From assembly GCA_049302755.1 (NCBI GenBank), contig JBAQMK010000002.1:186001-250000 (forward strand): 64,000 bases of DNA. Direction: 5' to 3'. Origin of the DNA: UBA2211 sp049302755. GTDB taxonomy: Bacteria; Patescibacteriota; Minisyncoccia; Minisyncoccales; Minisyncoccaceae. Below are positions 7,728-13,467 of this stretch, piece after piece; the stretch's first letter is position 1, and each line of letters starts with the position of its first letter. The notes under the pieces are model-generated. The model was not told the origin of the DNA. It did not search any database and worked only from the letters and a program-made list of their open reading frames with translations. Both the position numbers and the translations under genes were made by a program.

Positions 7728-8821
7728 AGTCTAACTTGAGTTTTACTTTTTTCAGAAAAAGATTGAACAGCTAGTCTAACTTGTTCCTCTTTTATTATAT
7801 CGATGTTAAGACTTTGATTTTTAGAGAAATTATTAATCTTTAGTTTATCCATAGCCTCAGAAATTTTACTGGCTAAAGCTTTAATTACGGGAACACACAC
7901 ACTATTGCCAAATTGTTTATAGGCTTGATTATCACTTACGGGAATTATGAAGTTATCAGGAAATCCTTGTAATCGAGCAGCTTCTCTGGGTGTAAGTTTC
8001 CTTGGATTTTTTAATTTTTGTTCAATTAAGATTTCAGATCCGTCTTTGTAATATCTAGCTGAGATTGTGCTTGTGTATTCAGAGCTATGGTTGAAAAGGC
8101 TATAACCAAAACCATAGCCTTTTTCTAAATGTTCCTTTTTCCTTCTTTGATGACCAAGCCATAATCTATCCGATAGTGTATATTTTTCATTAACATTTTT
8201 ATCTAAAATATCACCAACACAAGTTTTATTTTTAGGTGGAATCGGAAAAGAAAATTTAGTTTCACCTAGAAAACCAATAATATAAAGTCTTTCTCTGTTT
8301 TGAGGAACTCCAAAATCTTTAGCATTAAACACATCTGCACTTACGCTATAACCCATGTCTTCAAGGACAGTTTTTATTGTGGCAAATGTTCTTCCAGAAT
8401 CATGAGTTCTAAGACGTTTTACATTTTCTAGGAAAACAACTGATGGTTTGTGATAATTAATTATTTTAGCTATATCAAAAAATAATGTACCCCTAGTATC
8501 GGCTAATCCCATTTTTTTACCAGCTTGAGAAAATGGTTGACAAGGGAATCCAGCAAGAAGAACGTCAAAGCTAGGAATTTCTTCTGGCTTTATTTTGGTT
8601 ATATCTCCATATGGGATTTCTGAAAAATTTGCCTGATAAGTTTTTTGAGCTGAAGCATCCCATTCTGAAGAAAAAACACATTCGCCTCCAATTGATTCAA
8701 ATCCTAATCTAATGCCTCCGATTCCAGCAAATAAATCAATCATTTTAAACTTACTAAGAGTATTATTTTCTTGGTGATTCATAAAAAGAGTTTGAATTAC
8801 TTTTTTATTTTTTGTTTGCAT
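7715..8821 (-). CDS. dcm: DNA (cytosine-5) methyltransferase
   Basis: Motif order is classic: DLFAGIGGIRLGF (motif I, SAM binding), GFPCQPFS with catalytic Cys94 (motif IV), LENV at 131-134 (motif VI), PQNRERLYIIGF (motif VIII), and KQFGNSVCVPV near the end (motif X). It should protect the host site from the adjacent endonuclease; dcm-type is meant as family. A TATAAA box ends 6 nt before the start at 8821, supporting that start; ATG 8782 is an alternative. The last 20 residues contain QVRLA twice, from an exact 15-bp direct repeat, and the gene is bracketed by a 14-bp inverted repeat. These hint at an insertion or rearrangement that rewrote the C-terminus. Confidence 0.93.
   Translation of the reverse strand: MQTKNKKVIQTLFMNHQENNTLSKFKMIDLFAGIGGIRLGFESIGGECVFSSEWDASAQKTYQANFSEIPYGDITKIKPEEIPSFDVLLAGFPCQPFSQAGKKMGLADTRGTLFFDIAKIINYHKPSVVFLENVKRLRTHDSGRTFATIKTVLEDMGYSVSADVFNAKDFGVPQNRERLYIIGFLGETKFSFPIPPKNKTCVGDILDKNVNEKYTLSDRLWLGHQRRKKEHLEKGYGFGYSLFNHSSEYTSTISARYYKDGSEILIEQKLKNPRKLTPREAARLQGFPDNFIIPVSDNQAYKQFGNSVCVPVIKALASKISEAMDKLKINNFSKNQSLNIDIIKEEQVRLAVQSFSEKSKTQVRLANC
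7724..7783 (+). repeat. 15-bp direct repeat inside the methyltransferase C-terminus
   Basis: AGCTAGTCTAACTTG occurs at 7724-7738 and 7769-7783, exactly 45 nt apart and so in frame. On the minus strand each encodes QVRLA. The sequences after each copy are unrelated, so this is not a simple 45-bp tandem duplication. Confidence 0.8.
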
Positions 8822-8947
8822 AGTCTTTTTATAGGCTACCTATATCTTATTTAATATAATAGCATAATAATTATTTTTTGTAATTTTTGAGGCACTCCTT
8901 TATTGTTTTATTTCGATAAGAAAAGTTCCAAGTTGTTCCATCTATCG

Positions 8948-8961
8948 AGCTAACTGTTAAG
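8948..8961 (-). repeat. 14-bp inverted repeat, right copy (5' of the methyltransferase gene)
   Basis: AGCTAACTGTTAAG, the exact reverse complement of 7714-7727. It lies in the 302-bp intergenic stretch 8822-9123 between the divergent methyltransferase and S24 regulator genes. Apart from this repeat and the promoter at 9064-9092, I see nothing else in that stretch. Confidence 0.8.
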
Positions 8962-9045
8962 GGGAAAGGGAATTAGTTTTTGTTTAAATTTGGTTATGAT
9001 TTATAATAGATAGCTTTTCTAAATTTTATCCTTTATTTATATGAC

Positions 9046-9092
9046 TGTCAAGTCTTTACAAATTTGACAAAAATTAGATATAGATATAAGAT
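9046..9092 (+). promoter_or_regulatory. Promoter with overlapping inverted repeat before the S24 regulator
   Basis: TTGACA (9064-9069), 17 bp, TAAGAT (9087-9092). The -35 box is also the right arm of an inverted repeat, TGTCAA (9046-9051) / TTGACA, with 12 bp between. This could be the operator through which the LexA-like protein represses itself. The promoter call is good; the operator call is speculative. Confidence 0.55.
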
Positions 9093-9123
9093 AAAGATAA
9101 TCAAAATGATAAATTGAATTTAT

Positions 9124-9756
9124 ATGCACCCAACACAACAAAAAATATTAAATCTAGCAAGCTCTATAAAGCTCAACAAGAAGAATTCTAGACTTATTGC
9201 TAGGATTATTGACATAAAGAATCCGCAGAATATTGTTCACCATATTGAACAGCTTGAAGCTAAGGGTTTTATTTCCATAGCTGAAACAGGAGATATTAAA
9301 GTTAAAAAACAAAACCCGATCATAGGGCAGCTTTTCCAGTTGCCGATTTGCGGATCAGCCAATGCTGGGGCTGCAGTAGACTTTGCTGAAGAGCATGTTG
9401 AAGGATATCTAGCAGTTCCTTCCGGTGAAATAGGAAGAATGAGTAAGGCAGGATTATTCCTCGTTGAAGTCGACGGAGATTCTCTTAATAATGCTAAAGA
9501 ATTAAAAGGTGGTCCAGCAGAGACAGGAGACTATGCTGTAATAGATGGAAATAATAGAAGTCCCATAGACGGAGATTATGTATTATCTATTATAGATGGA
9601 CTAGCTAATCTTAAAAGATTTTATACTGATAAAGAAAATAAAAGAATAGTTTTAAAGTCAGAATCGACAATGGAAACTAAGCCTATTTATATCAAGCAGG
9701 ATCACTTAAAGGATTATATGATAAACGGGGTCATTATAGGAATAATTAAAAAATAA
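9124..9756 (+). CDS. LexA-like S24-family self-cleaving repressor
   Basis: A 210-residue protein with an N-terminal helix-turn-helix-like region (about 1-60) and a C-terminal S24 peptidase domain. The likely self-cleavage site is Ala81-Gly82 in SANAGAAVDF, the catalytic serine is Ser120 in VDGDS, and the catalytic lysine is Lys164 in ANLKRFY, at the usual spacing. Proteins of this type repress genes until DNA damage or another signal triggers autoproteolysis. It is the first gene of the block ending in the CD-NTase and is 3 nt from the next gene, so it may control that block. A true genome-wide LexA role cannot be excluded. Confidence 0.85.
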   Translation: MHPTQQKILNLASSIKLNKKNSRLIARIIDIKNPQNIVHHIEQLEAKGFISIAETGDIKVKKQNPIIGQLFQLPICGSANAGAAVDFAEEHVEGYLAVPSGEIGRMSKAGLFLVEVDGDSLNNAKELKGGPAETGDYAVIDGNNRSPIDGDYVLSIIDGLANLKRFYTDKENKRIVLKSESTMETKPIYIKQDHLKDYMINGVIIGIIKK

Positions 9757-9759
9757 GGC

Positions 9760-10227
9760 ATGGAAGAAGAAAAATTAAAAATATTATTAGATTCGATAAG
9801 AGACAGGTATGATTTTATAACAACTGCAGACAATGCTATTGAGGCGAAGGCAGGGATATTATTAGGTTTTGAAATAGCAATTATTATTGGATTTTCATCT
9901 TCTATTGTAGTCGGGCTTAATGGAATTAAGCTTGCTGAAGGAATTTTAGGAATTGTTTTATTGGCACTTTCCATTGTTTTGCTTTTAGTCGTCACATGGC
10001 CAAGAAGCTATAATGCTTTTTCAGTTAATATTTTTGAGCATAAGGATTATTTTGAAAAAACAGAAAAAGACCTACTGAATCAGATGATATCCGATTCTCA
10101 TGGAGCTACAATTAAAAATAAGCAGAAGTTAGAAAATAAAGCGAAGGTTTATAAATGGTCGATGTTTCTATTGATTGGTTCTATATTTTTAATTACATTA
10201 TCTAAATTATCTAAATTTTATGTCTAA
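9760..10227 (+). CDS. Small multi-pass membrane protein, candidate defence effector
   Basis: A 155-residue protein. Hydrophobic segments lie at about 33-52, 60-80 and 135-150, after an N-terminal amphipathic stretch ending ITTADNAIEAKAGILLGF. The A-D...K-A-x-x-L-L pattern before the first helix resembles 2TM/SLATT or PycTM-type effectors of nucleotide-signalling defence systems. That resemblance is by eye only and the family is not certain. It begins 3 nt after the S24 regulator and overlaps the next small ORF by 8 nt (ATGTCTAA), so it is cotranscribed. If it is an effector, it would damage the inner membrane when activated. Confidence 0.6.
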   Translation: MEEEKLKILLDSIRDRYDFITTADNAIEAKAGILLGFEIAIIIGFSSSIVVGLNGIKLAEGILGIVLLALSIVLLLVVTWPRSYNAFSVNIFEHKDYFEKTEKDLLNQMISDSHGATIKNKQKLENKAKVYKWSMFLLIGSIFLITLSKLSKFYV

Positions 10228-10318
10228 CAACGAAGAAGAAAAAGAGCCGACTCAACCGTCGGATACACATGAAACTGAACATATCACGAAGAGCGATGAT
10301 TGTTCTTATAATAAGTAA
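10220..10318 (+). CDS. Small acidic hydrophilic protein (32 aa)
   Basis: A 32-codon ORF starting MSNNEEEKEP and ending SDDCSYNK, rich in Glu, Asp, Thr and Ser, with no hydrophobic segment. Its start overlaps the stop of the membrane-protein gene as ATGTCTAA, an arrangement suggesting translational coupling. I recognise no family. It could be a small accessory or regulatory peptide of the block or a remnant; short length limits confidence. Confidence 0.4.
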   Translation: MSNNEEEKEPTQPSDTHETEHITKSDDCSYNK

Positions 10319-10328
10319 TAAAAAAATT

Positions 10329-10567
10329 ATGGCAAATTATCACATCATGAAGAATAAAGAAAATGATAAATAGTCTGCAAAAAGGGAAGGAGTAGAAAGA
10401 GTTACTGGTTATTATGATGCTCAAGCGAAAGCTGAAAAGCCGCTAAAAAGATGTTTGCTAATAATGGAGGTGGAGAGGTAAGAATTCATACCCCAGAAAG
10501 TTTCATCAGAGATAGTGATACGGTTAAACTAGGCAATGATCCTTGTCCACCAAAAGATAAAAAATAA
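10329..10567 (+). pseudogene. Broken DUF2188-type gene (nonsense codon plus frameshift)
   Basis: Starting MANYHIMKNKENDK, the frame hits TAG at 10371, exactly where DUF2188 proteins have a conserved Trp (TGG to TAG is one base). It then reads SAKREGVERVTGYYDAQAKAEK before a one-base shift near 10440. After that the other frame continues AAKKMFANNGGGEVRIHTPE and ends in a normal TAA at 10565-10567. All parts of the domain remain easy to read, so the decay is recent. DUF2188 proteins are small and of unknown function, common beside defence genes. The lesions sit inside the otherwise intact operon. A sequencing error could explain one lesion but hardly both. Confidence 0.75.
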
Positions 10568-10582
10568 TAAATAAGATGCATT

Positions 10583-11086
10583 ATGATTTTAGAACTTTTA
10601 GATGCTGTTAGTCGTTTTACTACAATAATTGTTATCTTGACTGCAATATGTGCAATAGTTGGATGGGTTAATGGAGTTTGGCCAGCAATATATAGAATTG
10701 GCAATGGATTTGCACGAAGAAAAATTGCTATTTTTGCGAAAGCAGATAATGCAGTAAGTTTAAAAGACCTCTTAATTGATTCTAAACTATTTAAAAGCAA
10801 GAACATTTTTGTGATAACCAAAAAAGAAGACTTTGGAAAAGCAGAAGAAGCTTCGATATATCTTGTGCAGTGGCATGACTGGAGCAACGATATTTCCGAA
10901 ATATTAAATAAAAAGACTGATAAGTGTGCTATGGTTGTGTACGCACCTTTTGGTGGGGAAAGAATATCAGATGAACAGATGCAGAATTTAGACAACAAAA
11001 GATATACGACTGTTGCAAACTTCAGAGGGAGACTCCTTAATGATATTGTGACATCTATGATAACAACGAACTATGAAGAAAGATGA
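10583..11086 (+). CDS. Membrane-anchored alpha/beta protein, candidate CBASS effector
   Basis: A 167-residue protein with one hydrophobic segment (about 12-37) followed by a soluble region of alternating strands and helices: KNIFVIT, ASIYLVQW, AMVVYAPFGG, and a closing helix with NFRGRLLNDIVTSM. The pattern suggests a Rossmann- or TIR-like fold, but I do not recognise a named family and see no certain catalytic residues. It overlaps the CD-NTase gene by 14 nt, the tight pairing seen between effectors and cyclases in type I CBASS operons. By position it is a likely membrane-bound effector or partner activated by the cyclase's nucleotide product. That function is inferred from context. Confidence 0.6.
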   Translation: MILELLDAVSRFTTIIVILTAICAIVGWVNGVWPAIYRIGNGFARRKIAIFAKADNAVSLKDLLIDSKLFKSKNIFVITKKEDFGKAEEASIYLVQWHDWSNDISEILNKKTDKCAMVVYAPFGGERISDEQMQNLDNKRYTTVANFRGRLLNDIVTSMITTNYEER

Positions 11087-12416
11087 TTTCAATCTAAGTC
11101 TAAGGGATTTTGCAAGGACGTTATCTCCTAGAGATTACGAACGTGATTTGATTGGAAAAATTTACCAATCTTTTAATGATTTATTTGGAAAAAATAATTG
11201 TATACAAATAGGATCATATCCACGCTTTACATCAATTACGCCAGTTCACGATCTTGATGTATTGTATATTTTAGGTGATTGGAGTGAAAAAGAACACGAT
11301 CCTTCCAATACTCTAATATTGTTAAAAAATAAGATAGCTAGTGATTATGATAATCCTACCGCTTACAGAATAGAAGTTTCTTTGCAGACACATTCTGTAA
11401 CGATTTCTTATTTAGATGGCGACGACGAAATTATTTCAGTGGATATTGTCCCTGGATATATTTTTTCCAAAAATGAATTTGGTCAAGACGTTTATAAGGT
11501 TCCAGAAATTTTAATGGAGAAGCACGGAAAAGATTTAATCGAATATTATAGAAAAATACAACAAGAGCATGAAGAAATTAAGTGGATATCCTCAGATCCT
11601 AGGGGATATATTAAAATTGCTTCAGAAATAGACGAACTCACAAGTGGAGAATTTAGGAAGACAGTAAAAATAGTTAAGACTTGGAAGAATAATCTAAAAG
11701 AAGCTAACGAGAACCTTAAATTGAAATCTTTTCATTTAGAGCAAGTTATCGTTGCTTTATTTAAAAACAATAATAGGCTAGAAATATTTGACGCAATTTT
11801 TGAATTCTTTATTAACCTGCCCGAGATAATTAATAATCCCAATAATATTGCTGACCGGGCTAATGCCGATAAATTCATAGACGATTACCTTTTTGATTTT
11901 ACTGATGACCAAAAACAAAAGATTAGATTCGCAAGGGACGGGCTTTTAATAAAATTAGAAAAATATAAAGCTTCTGAGAACATAGGAACGGTTTTCGAAG
12001 TTGATTTTTATCAGAGAAAAGATTTAGAAGAATTTATTTTTGATAAAGGAGTTAAGACATTGATTGATCCAAATCTAAAGTTTAAAATAGATGGTCATGT
12101 TTTGCCTCTTCCTCAATATTCTAGTGGCTCGATACGTAATACGCCTCAATTTCAGAAAGGAATAACTAGTGGAAGGGGAAAATCAAGAAAGATTACTTAT
12201 AGAGTTATTGAAAATAATTCAGGAGCAAGTGAGTATTATTGGAAAGTCAAAAACAGTGATAATTCGCAGGCACCAAGAGGGGAAATAACTATAAATCAAA
12301 CAAAAAATAGCCCAGAATCTACTGCATTTCCTAGTGATTCATATGTTGAATGCTATGCTGTTGATGATGGTGTATGTGTTGCGAGAAATAGGTTAAATGT
12401 TAAAATAATTGATTAA
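11073..12416 (+). CDS. CD-NTase (CBASS-type nucleotidyltransferase) with AGS-C-like sensor domain
   Basis: A 447-residue enzyme with the DNA polymerase beta-like active site: GS at 47-48 in IQIGSYPRFTS, D60 and D62 in HDLDVLYIL, and the third carboxylate D124 in ISVDIVPGY. A helical region follows. The last 75 or so residues (YYWKVKN..., APRGEI, YVECYAV) match the AGS-C domain that accompanies SMODS nucleotidyltransferases. CD-NTases make cyclic di- or trinucleotides on phage sensing. Product and base preference cannot be read here. All three catalytic acids are present, so it should be active. It overlaps the membrane-anchored protein gene and ends the block; low GC fits transfer. Confidence 0.85.
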   Translation: MKKDDFNLSLRDFARTLSPRDYERDLIGKIYQSFNDLFGKNNCIQIGSYPRFTSITPVHDLDVLYILGDWSEKEHDPSNTLILLKNKIASDYDNPTAYRIEVSLQTHSVTISYLDGDDEIISVDIVPGYIFSKNEFGQDVYKVPEILMEKHGKDLIEYYRKIQQEHEEIKWISSDPRGYIKIASEIDELTSGEFRKTVKIVKTWKNNLKEANENLKLKSFHLEQVIVALFKNNNRLEIFDAIFEFFINLPEIINNPNNIADRANADKFIDDYLFDFTDDQKQKIRFARDGLLIKLEKYKASENIGTVFEVDFYQRKDLEEFIFDKGVKTLIDPNLKFKIDGHVLPLPQYSSGSIRNTPQFQKGITSGRGKSRKITYRVIENNSGASEYYWKVKNSDNSQAPRGEITINQTKNSPESTAFPSDSYVECYAVDDGVCVARNRLNVKIID

Positions 12417-12439
12417 AGTAATTTATTTTACCTTATAAT

Positions 12440-12668
12440 AAGTGGAAATAGGGCTCTTTATTTTTTTAACGGTGAATAATATCGAAGTTAATAAGGCATT
12501 GTTTAATTTTTAAGCAGTATGGTAAATATTCTCTTTTCAGTACTAGCTGGAGCCGTCCATGTGAAAAATTGGTATTGCTCTTCCATTAATATTGAAAAGC
12601 CGTTGATTTAATAAAGAGTACCTCCCATATGGGATGGCGGCAGGTTCGATTCTTACCTTCCACGCACT
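12440..12668 (+). ncRNA. Candidate structured RNA with tRNA-like T-arm (possibly tmRNA-like)
   Basis: No ORF covers this stretch. Near its end, GGCAGG-TTCGATT-CTTACC forms a T-arm-like hairpin with one mismatch, then CTTCCAC. GTGGAAA near the start (about 12442-12448) can pair with CTTCCAC at six of seven positions, closing the ends as an acceptor stem would. A TATAAT box (12434-12439) lies just upstream and an intrinsic terminator just downstream. A long molecule with tRNA-like ends suggests tmRNA. However, I find no convincing tag ending in Ala-Ala and no G-U pair in the acceptor stem for alanylation. A decayed tRNA or attachment site is an alternative. Confidence 0.3.
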
Positions 12669-12671
12669 TAA

Positions 12672-12722
12672 AGCGAGACACGAGACATTTCCCTTTTATA
12701 GTGTCTTATTTGTCTCATTTTT
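12672..12722 (+). terminator. Intrinsic terminator after the candidate RNA
   Basis: Nested pairing of GAGACA with TGTCTC and AGACAC with GTGTCT, ending in ATTTTTCC. Two alternative hairpins can form. It would stop transcription of the RNA or read-through from the defence operon before the core genes. Confidence 0.6.
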
Positions 12723-12751
12723 CCTCAAAGCTACACGACCGCTTACCTGTG

Positions 12752-12870
12752 TGATATACTAGAAACATAACTCAATTAACCTTTATGGTTATTGCTTATG
12801 TGGGGCACTAGACCGTACACGGGAGGATATTAAAATTGCTCAAAGTATTAAAATCTGTTATTTTTAACGT
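12752..12870 (+). promoter_or_regulatory. Promoter and roughly 100-nt leader of the phosphatase-ileS operon
   Basis: TGATATACT (12752-12760) is an extended -10 box with no good -35. Transcription from about 12767 leaves a leader of about 104 nt before the ATG at 12871. Small hairpins are visible (AACC/GGTT near 12779-12791; CCG/CGG near 12813-12822). I looked for a T-box, expected before ileS, and did not find its core sequences. The leader's role is unknown. Confidence 0.4.
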
Positions 12871-13467
12871 ATGAAACTTAACCTCAAAAACAGGTATTTT
12901 TTCTTAAGACATGGCCAGAATAATCATCAGGCTGAAAATAATGGAATAATATATAATTGGCCCGATGGCAATCCTCCATATTATTTAACCGAACAGGGAA
13001 AAGAGGAAGCTAAAAGAGCCGGAGAAACATTAAAAAAAGACAAAATTGACTGTCTTTTCTCTTCGGATATTTTGCGCTGTCGAGAAACAGCTAAAATAGT
13101 AGCTGAAATCATCAATTACGATATTACTAAGATTATATACGATGTGAGACTTAGGGATTTGAATTGGGGAGCTTTTGGTGGTAAAACTAAAGAAGAGTAT
13201 TGGAATTTCTATAACAATGATCGAATAAAAGCCTTTGACATAGCGATTCCCGGCGGAGAATCATGGAATCAATGCCAAGAAAGGATGATTAAGCTTTTTA
13301 ACGAAATTGAAGAAGAATTTGAAGGTAAGAATATCCTCATTGTCTCTCACGGTGATCCTTTATGGCTTTTAGAAGGATACATCAGAGGAATAGATAGTCA
13401 GACTCTTTTAAATAAAAGAAAAGAAATATTATTAGGAACCGGAGAGGTAAGAGAAATACATGAATAA
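12871..13467 (+). CDS. Histidine phosphatase (phosphoglycerate mutase) family protein
   Basis: A 198-residue member of the histidine phosphatase superfamily: LRHGQ with catalytic His14 near the N-terminus, SSDILRCRETA in the middle, and VSHGDP with the second catalytic His. The family covers phosphoglycerate mutases, sugar phosphatases and nucleotide or cobalamin pathway phosphatases; the sequence does not settle the substrate. It overlaps ileS by 8 nt with ATGAATAA, so the two are coupled. It begins after the leader at 12752-12870. Confidence 0.88.
   Translation: MKLNLKNRYFFLRHGQNNHQAENNGIIYNWPDGNPPYYLTEQGKEEAKRAGETLKKDKIDCLFSSDILRCRETAKIVAEIINYDITKIIYDVRLRDLNWGAFGGKTKEEYWNFYNNDRIKAFDIAIPGGESWNQCQERMIKLFNEIEEEFEGKNILIVSHGDPLWLLEGYIRGIDSQTLLNKRKEILLGTGEVREIHE

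Noticed and set aside
10371..10373. In-frame TAG in the DUF2188 gene as a sign of a recoded stop codon
   Set aside because: A frameshift follows in the same gene, and TAG ends other genes normally (for example 4578-4580 and 63594-63596). Decay explains it better. TGA also acts as a stop (61258-61260), so the UGA-glycine code of some CPR lineages does not apply.
12440..12668. Firm call of tmRNA
   Set aside because: No convincing tag ORF ending in Ala-Ala-stop, no G-U in the acceptor stem and a mismatched T-stem. Kept only as a candidate structured RNA.
12752..12870. T-box riboswitch before the ileS operon
   Set aside because: The conserved T-box AGGGTGG-type core and antiterminator are not seen, and the first gene is a phosphatase.
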